DNA of 64,000 bases from Halobacterium jilantaiense (GCF_900110535.1 NZ_FOJA01000001.1:1178001-1242000), one strand, 5' to 3'; shown: positions 8,637 through 17,413, counted from the first letter of the stretch. A program made the numbers and translations. Notes: a model not told the origin generated them from the sequence alone.

Positions 8637-9259
8637 CGGCGTTCGACGTGATGAACGCCGTCGGGCTGGTCGCGTTCGGGACGGTCGGGTCGCTCAAGGC
8701 GGCCGACGCCGAGTTCGACGTGCTCGGCGTCGCCGTGCTCGGCGTGCTGACGGCGCTCGGCGGCGGCGCGACCCGGGACGTCCTCGTCGGCCGGGTGCCC
8801 GCGATACTGCAGTCCACGACCGACGTCGGGTTCGCGCTCGCGGGCGTCCTGCTCGCGGTCGTCCTCACGCGCCGGATGGGGGACGGTCTCCTCGACCACC
8901 CCGCAGTCGTCCTGCCGGACGCCATCGGCCTCGCCGCGTTCGCCGCCTCGGGCGCGCTGGTCGGCGTGGAGGCCGGCGTCTCCCCGTTCGGCGTGGTCGT
9001 GCTCGGAACCGTCACGGGCGTCGGCGGCGGCCTCGTGTCGGACGTCTTGCTGCAGCGCGTGCCGTTCGTGCTCGCCGAAGACTTCTACGCGACGTGCGCC
9101 GTGGCCGGGAGCGCGGCGCTCTGGCTGGTGGTCGAACTCGCCGGCGTCGGTCCCGGCCTCGGTGCGGCGGCGGGTGCCGGGTCGACGCTCGCGCTCCGCC
9201 TGCTCGCCATCCGGTTCGACTGGCGACTGCCGACGGTGCGACTGGACACCGCAACGTGA
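8630..9259 (+). CDS. TRIC/UPF0126-like membrane channel protein
   Basis: The product is 209 aa and almost wholly hydrophobic. It has two related halves, each with a glycine-rich motif (ALGGGATRDVLVGRVP and GVGGGLVSDVLLQRVP), the hallmark of the trimeric intracellular cation (TRIC) channel/YadS family. About seven membrane helices are expected. The first codon is GTG at 8630 or 8633, overlapping the SAM hydrolase stop; ATG 8651 is a third option. Ion selectivity cannot be read from sequence. Confidence 0.8.
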   Translation: MVTAFDVMNAVGLVAFGTVGSLKAADAEFDVLGVAVLGVLTALGGGATRDVLVGRVPAILQSTTDVGFALAGVLLAVVLTRRMGDGLLDHPAVVLPDAIGLAAFAASGALVGVEAGVSPFGVVVLGTVTGVGGGLVSDVLLQRVPFVLAEDFYATCAVAGSAALWLVVELAGVGPGLGAAAGAGSTLALRLLAIRFDWRLPTVRLDTAT

Positions 9260-9310
9260 CCGCCGTCCGGCACCGACAGCCTCACGTACTCGGCCGGCGA
9301 GCACTCCCGC

Positions 9311-10129
9311 ATGCTGGAACTGGAGCACGGGTTCCGGGTCGTGGACTGCCACGCGCGGCTCCACGCCGGTCCCGGACGGCCCGTGCGCGGCCGGACCATC
9401 GACGGCGAGGACCTCGAACGCGAGATGCACCAGGCCGGCGTGGTGCGCGCCGTCGTCTTCCCCGGACCGCAGAAGGGCGAGCAGGGCTACCTGCGAGCGA
9501 ACAACGCCGTCGCCCGGCAGGCCATCGAGCGGCCGTTCATCGCGTTCGCGCGCATCGACGGCCCCCGGGACCCCGGCGACGGCGCGACGTCCGCGCTCCG
9601 GAACTTCACGTCCTCGCGGGCCGAGTGGCAGACCAGCCCGGAGGACATCGAGCAGTACGCCTACGACGACCGCTTCCACGGCTTCAAGCTCGACCCGACA
9701 CAGGACGGTCTGCCCGACGGCGACGTGCTCGACGTGCTCGACGACGTGGGGCTGCCGGTGCTCGTCCACGGCGGCCGCGGCTTCACGCCGACCGAACTGG
9801 CGGCCTCACTGCTCGACCGCGAGTTCCCCGTGGTGCTCGCGCACTTCGGCGGCCACCCCCTCGACCGCGAGCTGATGGGTGACGCCATCGACCTGCTCGA
9901 CAGTTACGACGACCTCTACCTCGACACCGCCGCCGTCCGGTACCGCGAACTTCTGGAACGCGCCATCCGCGAGCACCCGGACCGGGTGCTGTTCGGCTCC
10001 GGTGCGCCCGCGACCCACCCGAACGTCGCCGTGATGGAGATGCTCACGCTGGACGTGACCGAGGACGCGATGACGAAGGTGTTCGGCCGGAACCCGAGCC
10101 GCGTGATTCCGGGCCTCGACAGCGAGTAA
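9311..10129 (+). CDS. TatD/amidohydrolase-type metal-dependent hydrolase
   Basis: The product is 272 aa with a TIM-barrel amidohydrolase layout. It has VVDCHARLHAG near residue 10 (an HxH-like metal site reading DCHARLH), HGFKLDPTQDGLPDG, PVLVHGGRGF and VLFGSGAPATHPNVAVMEML at the end. The first metal motif is weaker than the usual DxHxH, and CHARLH keeps both His. It starts 51 bp after the TRIC gene. Substrate unknown; a decarboxylase-like amidohydrolase_2 member is also possible. Confidence 0.65.
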   Translation: MLELEHGFRVVDCHARLHAGPGRPVRGRTIDGEDLEREMHQAGVVRAVVFPGPQKGEQGYLRANNAVARQAIERPFIAFARIDGPRDPGDGATSALRNFTSSRAEWQTSPEDIEQYAYDDRFHGFKLDPTQDGLPDGDVLDVLDDVGLPVLVHGGRGFTPTELAASLLDREFPVVLAHFGGHPLDRELMGDAIDLLDSYDDLYLDTAAVRYRELLERAIREHPDRVLFGSGAPATHPNVAVMEMLTLDVTEDAMTKVFGRNPSRVIPGLDSE

Positions 10130-10164
10130 CGCCACCTGCCCGGTCGGCGACCGAGACCGACCGG

Positions 10165-11085
10165 TCAGGTGTCGTGGCGGGCGTGGACGCGGTCCATCCG
10201 CGACGAAACCCCGTTCGGGTTCCGGCGGGGCGTCCGGTCGGCGACCCGCGCGGCGACCCCGTCCTGCCCGCCCCGCCAGAGGTTCGGGACGACTGCGGCT
10301 CCGGCGGCCGCCCACTCGGAGAGTTCCGCCTCGCCGCGCACGACGTCCGCGCCCACCGAACCCGCGTCTCCGAGCGCGTGCCGGACGATGCGCGCGACGA
10401 CCCGGGGCGTCACGCCGTAGTTCTTCGTGAGCCGGTAGGCGAGCGCCCGGTACTTCAGCCCCCACGGCGACTCGTCGGTGTCCTCCGGGAGCCGGTGCTG
10501 GATGTCGTCTTTCTCCTGGCGGAGCACGCAGGCGTCGGTCGCCCACGCCACGTCGCGGTCCATCCCCGCGAGCCGGTGGGCGGCGTCGCGGGCGGCACCG
10601 GTCTGGAGGTACTCGTCGAAGCCGTCCAGTTCGTCGAGCGCGTCCCGGGTGAGCGCGACGTTCCCGCCGTCGAAGAACGTCACCTCGCGGCCCCCGACGG
10701 TGTCCTCCTCGACGGCTTCGGTCGTCACACCGCCCTCCACATTCCGGTGGATGGGGCCGGTAACGGCGTCCGCACCGTCCGCGACGGCGTCGGCGACGGC
10801 GGCCGGCCACGCCGCCTCGATTTGCGTGTCCTGGCCGACGAACGCCACGACGTCGCCGGCGGCCGCGTCGATGCCGGCGTTCCGGGCGGCGTTGAGATTC
10901 CGCTCGGAGAGTTCGAGCAGCACGTCGACCGCGTCGTGTTCGCGAGTCATCCCCGACGTGCCGTCGACAGAGGGGCCGTTCGCGACCACGACCTCGGCGG
11001 CGGGCGCGTAGGCCGCGAGCGCGTCGAGCGCCTCGACGAGCGCGTCGCGGCCGTTGAGCGTCGGCACCACCACCGAGAGGTCCAT
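10165..11085 (-). CDS. Family 2 glycosyltransferase
   Basis: The product is 306 aa, starting MDLSVVVPTLNGRDAL, the classic GT-A nucleotide-sugar domain start. It continues with ERNLNAARNAGIDAAAGDVVAFVGQDTQIE, where GQDTQ replaces the usual DxD-type DDDT, and FFDGGNVALTRDALDELDGFDE, the acceptor-side motif. The C-terminus is a helical, basic region without clear membrane spans. ATG 11085 is supported by the family start. It probably modifies lipids or surface glycans; sugar and acceptor are unknown. The methyltransferase gene 74 bp upstream on the same strand may be co-transcribed. Confidence 0.8.
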   Translation of the reverse strand: MDLSVVVPTLNGRDALVEALDALAAYAPAAEVVVANGPSVDGTSGMTREHDAVDVLLELSERNLNAARNAGIDAAAGDVVAFVGQDTQIEAAWPAAVADAVADGADAVTGPIHRNVEGGVTTEAVEEDTVGGREVTFFDGGNVALTRDALDELDGFDEYLQTGAARDAAHRLAGMDRDVAWATDACVLRQEKDDIQHRLPEDTDESPWGLKYRALAYRLTKNYGVTPRVVARIVRHALGDAGSVGADVVRGEAELSEWAAAGAAVVPNLWRGGQDGVAARVADRTPRRNPNGVSSRMDRVHARHDT

Positions 11086-11159
11086 ACCCCGTCCGTTCGG
11101 AGCCGCCGGTAAAAACGTCCCGGCTCTGTCCTCGCCGTCAGACGCGTGGCCAGCGGCGT

Positions 11160-11864
11160 CTACACGCGGGTGTCCCAGTAGGACACCGACGCGAGCGCGT
11201 CGCCGAACGGCGTCGCGCCGACGGCCGTGTCGGCGCGGCGGAACGGCCCCGCGACCCAGTCCGGGACCTCGCGGTAGAAGCCGTAGGGCACGACGAAGTC
11301 GTGGTCGCTGTCGACGAGCTGGAGGCTGGCTCCGTCGACGAGGTCTTCGACCTCTCGGGAGCCGTACAGCCGCGACCCCATCGGGAGCAGCCAGTTGTAC
11401 AGCGACCGCGTGCTGAAGCGCTTGAACGTGTCGAAGAACACCTGATTCTTCGAGACGCGAGCCATCTCCGCGAGGAACTTCGCGGGCGTGTCCGCGAGGT
11501 GGAAAAAGCGCATCGCGAACACGGTGTCGAAGTGGTCGTCCGGGAACGGCAGGCGGGCGGCGTCGCCGCGCATGAACTCGATGGTGTCCTCGACCCCGGC
11601 CTGCTTGGCCTTCCGGCGGCCCTCCTGCAGCATCGGCCCCGAGATGTCTAGACCCGTGATGTCTGCGCCGCGCTCGGCGAGCATCACGGTGAACCGGCCG
11701 GTGCCGCAGGCGATTTCGAGGACGCGGTCGCCCTCCACGCGTCCGAGCGCGTCGAGGACTGCCTGCTTCTCCCGGCGGTCGATGAGCCGGCCACCTCGTG
11801 AGAACCGCTTCTCGTCGTACTCCTCCGCGACCTCGGTGGCCTGGTACCACTCCTGTCCCTTCAC
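11160..11864 (-). CDS. Class I SAM-dependent methyltransferase
   Basis: The product is 234 aa. Motif I is VLEIACGTGRFTVMLAERGAD (residues ~48-68), followed by LDISGPMLQEGRRKA, the motif II region FMRGDAARLPFPDDHFDTVFAM and post-motif RFFHLADTPAKFLAEM. It resembles UbiE-like small-molecule methyltransferases. The C-terminal ~90 residues (SRLYGSREVEDLVDGASL onward) would form the substrate lid. It sits just upstream of the GT2 gene, so the two may act on the same lipid or glycan. Confidence 0.85.
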   Translation of the reverse strand: MKGQEWYQATEVAEEYDEKRFSRGGRLIDRREKQAVLDALGRVEGDRVLEIACGTGRFTVMLAERGADITGLDISGPMLQEGRRKAKQAGVEDTIEFMRGDAARLPFPDDHFDTVFAMRFFHLADTPAKFLAEMARVSKNQVFFDTFKRFSTRSLYNWLLPMGSRLYGSREVEDLVDGASLQLVDSDHDFVVPYGFYREVPDWVAGPFRRADTAVGATPFGDALASVSYWDTRV

Positions 11865-11930
11865 GATTCTACCGTCACGTCGTGGGCGGGTCGTTAAAAC
11901 CGTACTGGAACGCCGCGCGACGACCCGCCG

Positions 11931-12329
11931 TCAGCCGAGGACGCGCGTCGGTTCGATTCGGACGAGGACGCGCTCGCCGCCCTCCTCGCCGTGGTGTGGG
12001 TACTCGTCTTCGTCCATGTAGCGCTGCGCGAGCTCGTCGATGTGTTCGACAGCGCCGTCGGTCGTCAACTCGACGACGTCGCCCTGGAATCCGACGTACC
12101 GGTAGGGGTCTTCGGGATCGAGGATACAGCCGCCGACGCGCTCGTCGGCCCGGAGGTTTCGCTCTTTCCGGCGGCCCTCGGCCGTGTTCACGAGGATGTG
12201 GCCTGCCTCCTGGTCGTAGTCGACCCAGACGGGCGTGACGTGCGGGACGCCGTCGGGCGTGAGCGTGCCGAGGCTCAGGAACGACTGTCGCTCGAAGAGG
12301 TCGTGGTACTCCTCGGGGATGGTGACCAT
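11931..12329 (-). CDS. PPOX-class flavin/F420-binding split-barrel protein
   Basis: The product is 132 aa with the pyridoxamine-5'-phosphate-oxidase-like split barrel: FLSLGTLTPDGVPHVTPVWVDYD, ILVNTAEGRRKERNLRADERV (cofactor phosphate-binding) and YVGFQGDVVEL. The family includes F420-dependent reductases/biliverdin reductases (TIGR03618 type). ATG 12329 (MVTIPEEYHDLF) is preferred to GTG 12335. It is divergent from the winged-helix gene, sharing a 117-bp control region with a palindrome at 12375-12391. Confidence 0.8.
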   Translation of the reverse strand: MVTIPEEYHDLFERQSFLSLGTLTPDGVPHVTPVWVDYDQEAGHILVNTAEGRRKERNLRADERVGGCILDPEDPYRYVGFQGDVVELTTDGAVEHIDELAQRYMDEDEYPHHGEEGGERVLVRIEPTRVLG

Positions 12330-12374
12330 ACCCACGTCTGGACTGCCGGCCCGGTAAATCGCGGGGCTGCGGGA

Positions 12375-12391
12375 CCTAATATTGTATTAGG
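12375..12391. promoter_or_regulatory. Perfect inverted repeat, candidate operator
   Basis: CCTAATATTGTATTAGG has 7-bp perfect arms around TTG. It is AT-rich in GC-rich surroundings and lies between the divergent PPOX and winged-helix genes, ~25 bp upstream of the TATA-like CTTTA of the latter. Its dyad form suits a dimeric winged-helix regulator, possibly the adjacent product. Confidence 0.65.
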
Positions 12392-12446
12392 AATTTAGTT
12401 GCACGGGTAGACAACCTTTACCTGATTCGGTATGAGAACGGCTGGC

Positions 12447-12716
12447 ATGAGCCTGTCCGCGACGGAGGCCGAGTCGGCACCAGCAGACGACGAGGAATTC
12501 CGCGAGCGCCTGAGCGAGCTGCCGCCGAGCGCGAAGCTGGTCGCGAAAGTCCTCGAAATCGACTCGCCGCTCTCCCAGGGCGAACTCGCCGAGGAGTCCC
12601 TGCTGCCCGACCGCACCGTCCGCTACGCCCTGAACCGCCTCGGCGACGAGAACCTCGTCGAGTCCCGCTACAGCTTCGAGGACGCGCGCAAGCAGGTGTA
12701 CTTCCTCGCCGACTGA
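12447..12716 (+). CDS. Small winged-helix (MarR-like) transcription regulator
   Basis: The product is 89 aa: an acidic N-terminus, then one winged-helix domain (SAKLVAKVLEIDSPLSQGELAEESLLPDRTVRYALNRL, with a wing at ENLVESRYSFEDARKQVYFL). ATG 12447 is preferred to ATG 12432 because it sits ~28 bp after the TATA-like CAACCTTTACC (12413-12422), fitting a leaderless mRNA. A dimer binding the palindrome at 12375-12391 would control itself and the divergent PPOX gene (inference). Confidence 0.8.
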   Translation: MSLSATEAESAPADDEEFRERLSELPPSAKLVAKVLEIDSPLSQGELAEESLLPDRTVRYALNRLGDENLVESRYSFEDARKQVYFLAD

Positions 12717-12720
12717 CCGG

Positions 12721-12729
12721 GCTTTTTCT
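12721..12729 (+). terminator. Oligo-T terminator after the winged-helix gene
   Basis: GGGCTTTTTCTC follows the stop codon directly; a T5 run after GC-rich sequence fits archaeal intrinsic termination. Confidence 0.5.
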
Positions 12730-12752
12730 CCCGTCGGTCCCACGCTGTTCGT

Positions 12753-13523
12753 GTGTTCGAGCGCTACGCCGCCCCGGTCGAGACGCGAGCGCCCCACGGC
12801 GAGACGAACGCCTACGTGCTGGGTGACGGCGAGCGCGTTCTCGTCGACCCCGCCGCCCGCACCGACGCGCTCGACGACGCAGCCACCGGCGTCGACCACC
12901 TCGCGGTCACGCACGCGCACCCGGACCACGTCGGTGCCGTCTCCCACTACGCCCGCGAGACGGGTGCGACCGTCTGGGCGCACGCCGCGTTCGCCGACCA
13001 CTTCGAGCGCGAGACCGGCGTCGCGCCGGACCGGGTGTTCCGCCCCGGCGACGAACTCGGTCGCTCGGGGGTCCACGTCCTCGACACGCCCGGCCACGCC
13101 CCGGACCACGTCGCCTTCCTCGCCGGACGCGAGGCCGTCACCGGCGACCTCGTGTTCGCCGACGGCAGCGTCTTTGTCGGTGCCGTCGACGGCGACATGC
13201 GCGCCTACATGAGTTCGCTGCGCCGCCTCGCCACCCGCGACCTCGACCGGCTCCACCCGGGCCACGGACCCGCCGTCGACGCCCCGACGGCGCGCCTCCA
13301 CGAGCTGTACGCGCACCGCCGCGACCGCGAGCGCCGCGTGCTCGCCGCCGTCGACGCCGGCTGCGCTACTGTCGACGGAATCCTCGGCCACGCATACGAC
13401 AAAGACCTCTCGGGCGTCCGGGACCTCGCCGGCCAGACCGTGCGCGCGCACCTCGACAAACTGCTCGTCGACGGCCGCGTCGACTGGGACGGGGCCCACG
13501 CTGCGCCCGCGAGTGAGGACTGA
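12753..13523 (+). CDS. MBL-fold metallo-hydrolase
   Basis: The product is 256 aa. The metal-binding signature THAHPDHVGAVSHYA (HxHxDH) is at ~50-60, followed by DTPGHAPDHVAFL, VTGDLVF and LHPGHGPAV, which supply the remaining ligands of a glyoxalase II/LACTB2-like beta-lactamase fold. The C-terminal ~70 residues (RRVLAAVDAGCATVDGILGHAY to the end) form the helical LACTB2-type tail, a possible winged-helix. The start is GTG 12753. LACTB2-like archaeal members have been linked to nuclease or thioesterase roles; the substrate here is unknown. Confidence 0.85.
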   Translation: MFERYAAPVETRAPHGETNAYVLGDGERVLVDPAARTDALDDAATGVDHLAVTHAHPDHVGAVSHYARETGATVWAHAAFADHFERETGVAPDRVFRPGDELGRSGVHVLDTPGHAPDHVAFLAGREAVTGDLVFADGSVFVGAVDGDMRAYMSSLRRLATRDLDRLHPGHGPAVDAPTARLHELYAHRRDRERRVLAAVDAGCATVDGILGHAYDKDLSGVRDLAGQTVRAHLDKLLVDGRVDWDGAHAAPASED

Positions 13524-13647
13524 GGCTTCGTCGACGGCGTCCGCGAACGTGAGTCGGGGCGACGCAGTTCGGCAGCACCCACCCGTCGGGCCAGAGCTGT
13601 CGGACCGCAGCGCGTGGCTTTTGGGCGTCCGACTCCTCTCCTCTCGC

Positions 13648-14316
13648 GTGGAAGACCTCGAAGTCGAACTGGAGCGTGCCCGCGACCTCGACGTGAGCGA
13701 GCTGGCGGACGCCATCGAGACCATCGGCTTCGAGTGCACGCGCTGCGGGGCGTGCTGCAAGAGCGAAGAAGACGACCCGCACACTGCGACAGTGTTCCCG
13801 GACGAAGTACGGAATCTGCAGGCAACGGGCAGCGACGGCGAAGCCGACGAGCGAGACTGGCGGGACGTGGCTCGCCCGATGCCGTACGGCCTCGACGAGG
13901 ACGGCGCGGGCGAGACGTTCGAGTGGGCGCTCCAGACCGACTCGTGTGGGGACTGTACGTTCTACGAAGAGGACGAGGACGGCACTGGCTCGTGTTCGGT
14001 CCACGGCAGCCGGCCGCTCATCTGCCAGACGTACCCGTTCAGCGTGGCGCTCGGCGGGACGAGCCAGCCGATGGGGGAGGCGGTCGACGAAGCCGGGATG
14101 GTGCGCGCCCACGAGTGCGAGGGGCTCGGGCGGGACATCTCGCGGGAGGACGCGGAGTCGCTGGCGAGCGCGCTCAAAGAGCGCGCGGTCCGCGAACTGG
14201 AGGAGGCCATCGACGTTCGGGACAGCTACGAGCCCGCGAACCCCGGCCCCGGCGAGACGGTCGTCCACGACTCCGAGGGCGCGAAGCGACCGGACGGGTC
14301 GACGGTCGGCGAGTGA
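13648..14316 (+). CDS. YkgJ-family cysteine-cluster protein
   Basis: The product is 222 aa. CTRCGACCKSEEDDPH (residues ~31-46) is followed by CGDC and the C-x7-C spacing of the YkgJ/FliB-type putative Zn- or Fe-S-binding family, including HGSRPLICQTYPF. The family includes proteins annotated as zinc/iron chelating, with no settled activity. GTG 13648 (MEDLEVELERARD) is chosen because upstream codons lack coding character. The N-terminal ~25 residues look helical; the C-terminus is acidic and probably disordered. Confidence 0.8.
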   Translation: MEDLEVELERARDLDVSELADAIETIGFECTRCGACCKSEEDDPHTATVFPDEVRNLQATGSDGEADERDWRDVARPMPYGLDEDGAGETFEWALQTDSCGDCTFYEEDEDGTGSCSVHGSRPLICQTYPFSVALGGTSQPMGEAVDEAGMVRAHECEGLGRDISREDAESLASALKERAVRELEEAIDVRDSYEPANPGPGETVVHDSEGAKRPDGSTVGE

Positions 14317-14388
14317 ACGCCGCCGACCCCCCGGGTTCGACGGCTCCGGTGTGACAACGACTAAGTTCCGAGGGGGTGACATTCCGAC

Positions 14389-14405
14389 GGAGGTATTCGA
14401 CATTG
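14389..14405 (+). promoter_or_regulatory. Shine-Dalgarno GGAGGT defining a TTG start
   Basis: GGAGGT at 14389-14394 is complementary to the archaeal 16S 3' end and lies 8 bases before TTG 14403. It decides the start of the TRAM gene. A second purine run, GAGGGGGTGA (14370-14379), lies further upstream. Confidence 0.7.
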
Positions 14406-14831
14406 GAGATATCTGACGAACTGCTCTGTCTGTTCAACGCGGAGGTAACGGTCAAAGACGACGAGTACGTGGTCGAAGTACCGAAGAGCGAAATCGAGAC
14501 CGGCTCGGTCGACCCCGGCGACATCTACCGGGTCGCGCTCATCGAGCGCCACGCCGACAGCGGCGGCAGCGACGGGTCGACATCGACGTCCACGTCCTCG
14601 TCGTCCGCTTCGACGGGGGCGTCCTCGGAACCCCAGCCGCCGGTCGAGGAGGGCGAGATTCGCTACGTCGAAATCGAGGACATCGGCAAGCAGGGCGACG
14701 GCATCGCGCGCGTCGAGCGCGGCTACGTCATCATCGTGCCGGACGCCGAAATCGGCGAGCGCGTCAAGGTCGAAGTCACCGAGGTCAAGTCGAACTTCGC
14801 GGTCGGCGAAATCATCGACGAGGACTACTGA
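14403..14831 (+). CDS. TRAM-domain protein with an N-terminal extension
   Basis: The product is 142 aa. The C-terminal ~65 residues form a TRAM domain (IEDIGKQGDGIARVERGYVI, then IGERVKVEVTEVKSNFAVGEI), a small beta-barrel that binds RNA and is typical of archaeal TRAM proteins. The N-terminal ~45 residues (MEISDELLCLFNAEV if TTG is the start) are a separate small domain, joined by a Ser/Thr-rich linker. The TTG start is supported by GGAGGT. The role is probably as an RNA chaperone or translation-linked factor (inference). Confidence 0.85.
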   Translation: MEISDELLCLFNAEVTVKDDEYVVEVPKSEIETGSVDPGDIYRVALIERHADSGGSDGSTSTSTSSSSASTGASSEPQPPVEEGEIRYVEIEDIGKQGDGIARVERGYVIIVPDAEIGERVKVEVTEVKSNFAVGEIIDEDY

Positions 14832-14855
14832 GGGCTCGCGCGCCCCGGCCGCTTC

Positions 14856-16553
14856 TCAGGGGCGCGTGAACTTCGCGAGGTCCGCGTCGTCGACAGTCGG
14901 CGCGGAGTCGTGCGGTCGGTCGACGAGAATGTCACCCGCCGTGCTGGACCCGATGCCGGGAATCGCAGTGAGTTCGTCCATCGTGGCGTCGTTCAGGTCC
15001 AGCGGGTGCGGGACGCCCGTGACCGACCGGTAGCCGTGGTCGGTGATGGCGACGTCGATGGTCTGTCCGAGTTCGCGCTCGCCCGGAATCGCGACCAGCA
15101 GCGAGTACGTGCCGAGCTGGCGGCCGAACGTCTTGCCGTCCTTGTGGTACTCCAGCGTGACGTCTCGCAGGACCGTTCCCGGCGGGACGACGCGCTGGAG
15201 CATCGCGTTGTCGATGGTCTCCCGCACGTCGGTCTTGTACTGCTTGAACTGCTGTTTGTGGTCCTCGGCGAGCTGTGCGCCCGTCTGCTCCATGTCGGTG
15301 CCCTCGAAGGCCATCACCTGCCGGATGTTGATGCGGCGCAGCATCAGGCCCTCGTCGAGGACGGACTGGAGGAACTGCTTGTTGTGCTCGAAGGTCTCAG
15401 CGCGCTCGCCCGCGAGCCCGTGGACGAGGTTGATGCCGGGCAGGAGCTTCGGCAGCCGGTCGGGGGAGTCGTCGCCCCACGACGGCGCGTCCTCGGGGGA
15501 CTCGCCGGGCCGCCAGCCGCCGACCTCGTTCACGACGCGGACGGCTTCGAGGCACTCCTCGGCGCTCACGAGGAGGTTGTTCTCCTCCTGCACGAGCGGG
15601 TCCGCCGATTCGAGGCCGAACGCCGCGGTGTCGCCGGGCGTGTTGTGCTCGGCGATGACGCGGATGGCCTCCCGGGAGCGCTCGGGGTAGTCCACGATGG
15701 TCACCGGGTTCATGTTGTCGAGGTGCAGCGTCCCGAGGTCCGGGGCGACCTCCCGGATGCCGCCGTAGAGGTCGCGGAGCGCGTCCGGGTTCGGCGCTTC
15801 GCCGTCCCCGCCGAACGCGAGGATGTCGGCCTGCCGGCCGAGCCGGAAGTGCCGCGCGCCGTGGTCGTACAGCGCCTCGACCTCCCCGACGACCGAGTCC
15901 GCCGACCGGAACGAGGGGTCGCCGTACATCGGCTCGGTGCAGAACGAACACCGGTACGCGCAGCCCCGGGAGGTCTCCATCTCGCAGATGAGGTACTCGG
16001 GGTAGTTCGGGTGCTGCTCGACGACGAACGCGCCCTTCGCCGCCCACCGGTCGATTTCGGCGTTGTCCCGGTAGCGGTCCTCGAAGCCCTCCAGCCCGCT
16101 GTTTACGAGGTCGTACGCGGCCGCCTCCACGTCCGCCATCGCGAGGAAGTCGAAGTCGAGGTCCGACCGCTCCATCTCCTGTGCGCCGGCGTTCTCCTCG
16201 CCGACGCCGAAGCGCACCGGCCCGCCCATCACGCTCGTGCCGTCCGCGAGCCACGCCAGCTCTCGGACTTCGTCGGGTTCGGCGGGCGTGCCGCCGACGT
16301 ACTTCCCGGGGACCGTCATCCCGCCGACGTAGACGAACAGGTCGGCGTCCGCCACGTCGTTGAACTTCGACCGGTCGTCGCGGAGTTCGTCGATGGTGTG
16401 GTAGGTGACGTTCTCGGGGTCGACGCCCGCGTCCACCAGCGCGCCGGCGGTGTACCGGGGGTACGTCGAGATGTACGGCGGCACCCCGAAGTGCGCGGGC
16501 TCGTCGACGTAGCCGTCCACGAGCGTCACGTCCAGGTCCTCGGGGGCAATCAT
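14856..16553 (-). CDS. B12-binding-like radical SAM protein with C-terminal HhH domain
   Basis: The product is 565 aa. The radical SAM [4Fe-4S] motif CAYRCSFC is at 198-205 (C198, C202, C205). The N-terminal ~180 residues resemble a cobalamin-binding-like Rossmann region (LVDGYVDEPAHFGVPPYIS). The C-terminus ends in a helix-hairpin-helix, LDLNDATMDELTAIPGIGSS, suggesting nucleic-acid contact. It matches a widely conserved archaeal radical SAM family of unknown reaction; a tRNA or nucleic acid modification is possible. It is convergent with the TRAM gene. Confidence 0.85.
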   Translation of the reverse strand: MIAPEDLDVTLVDGYVDEPAHFGVPPYISTYPRYTAGALVDAGVDPENVTYHTIDELRDDRSKFNDVADADLFVYVGGMTVPGKYVGGTPAEPDEVRELAWLADGTSVMGGPVRFGVGEENAGAQEMERSDLDFDFLAMADVEAAAYDLVNSGLEGFEDRYRDNAEIDRWAAKGAFVVEQHPNYPEYLICEMETSRGCAYRCSFCTEPMYGDPSFRSADSVVGEVEALYDHGARHFRLGRQADILAFGGDGEAPNPDALRDLYGGIREVAPDLGTLHLDNMNPVTIVDYPERSREAIRVIAEHNTPGDTAAFGLESADPLVQEENNLLVSAEECLEAVRVVNEVGGWRPGESPEDAPSWGDDSPDRLPKLLPGINLVHGLAGERAETFEHNKQFLQSVLDEGLMLRRINIRQVMAFEGTDMEQTGAQLAEDHKQQFKQYKTDVRETIDNAMLQRVVPPGTVLRDVTLEYHKDGKTFGRQLGTYSLLVAIPGERELGQTIDVAITDHGYRSVTGVPHPLDLNDATMDELTAIPGIGSSTAGDILVDRPHDSAPTVDDADLAKFTRP

Positions 16554-16588
16554 ACTCCGGCGTTGGGTGCCGACGCGTAAGAACGTGA

Positions 16589-17413
16589 CTACACGTAGAT
16601 GCGCCCCGCCAGCGACTCCGGGTCGTGGCCCCAGTCCCCGCGGTTCCGGAACACCGCGACGGCCGCCAGCAGGCTGTCGAGCGCGTCGCCCTCGTGGTCG
16701 TCGAGGTACGTCTCGCGGAGCCGGTCCGGGACGGTGACGCTCGCAGCCTCGGCGAGCCCGTCGAGGTTCTGTCGTCGGCGAGTCCGGTGGTCGTCGTCGG
16801 TCCCCTTGTAGCCCTCCCGGTGGAGCCCGAGGGCGTCCAGAACTCCCGCTGGGTAGGTCTCTGCGACCACGGGGCCACCGTCACCCAGTGCGTCGAACGG
16901 GACGACGCGAGCCACGTCTGCGACGGCGGCGAGCACGCCGGTGATGCCGTGGTAGGTCTGGTGCTGGACGAAGAAGTGGGACGGGGAGAACGCGCCGTGT
17001 TCGCGGTCGGTGTCGCGTTTCAGGTACGTGTCGTCGGCGTCGCCGCCCACGCCCTCGACGCAGGCTTCGGCGAACGCGTCGGCGTCTTCGCAGTCGGCGA
17101 CGGCCGCGACGACCGCCCGCCACGAGTCGGCACCGAACGCCTCGGCTGCGACGCGCCCGGGGACCGAGAACGGGAAGTCGAAGCCGAACGCGGCGTCCGG
17201 GTGAGCGCGGACGAACGCCGCGAGCGCGGCGAGGGTCGGCCCACGGTCGGTCGACGGATCGCTGTCGTAGTAGTCGGCGAGGAAGTCGTCGGCTCGTCCG
17301 CAGTCGCGAACCGTGAGGGCTCCGTGTTCGGCGACGGCTTCGGTGACCCAGATGTTCTCGCCGGCCCGGCTCGCGCCGCTGAAGTCCACGCCGTAGACGA
17401 CTCCACTGGTCAC
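16589..17413 (-). CDS. DUF429 family protein
   Basis: The product is 274 aa. It starts VYGVDFSGA, the RNase H-like-fold start of DUF429, with FGFDFPFSVP, VAETYPAGVLDALGL and EGDALDSLLAAVAVFR. DUF429 proteins resemble RuvC/RNase H-fold nucleases, but their biochemistry is poorly known. GTG 17413 overlaps the stop of the upstream gene (GTGA), giving coupled translation. Confidence 0.75.
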   Translation of the reverse strand: MTSGVVYGVDFSGASRAGENIWVTEAVAEHGALTVRDCGRADDFLADYYDSDPSTDRGPTLAALAAFVRAHPDAAFGFDFPFSVPGRVAAEAFGADSWRAVVAAVADCEDADAFAEACVEGVGGDADDTYLKRDTDREHGAFSPSHFFVQHQTYHGITGVLAAVADVARVVPFDALGDGGPVVAETYPAGVLDALGLHREGYKGTDDDHRTRRRQNLDGLAEAASVTVPDRLRETYLDDHEGDALDSLLAAVAVFRNRGDWGHDPESLAGRIYV

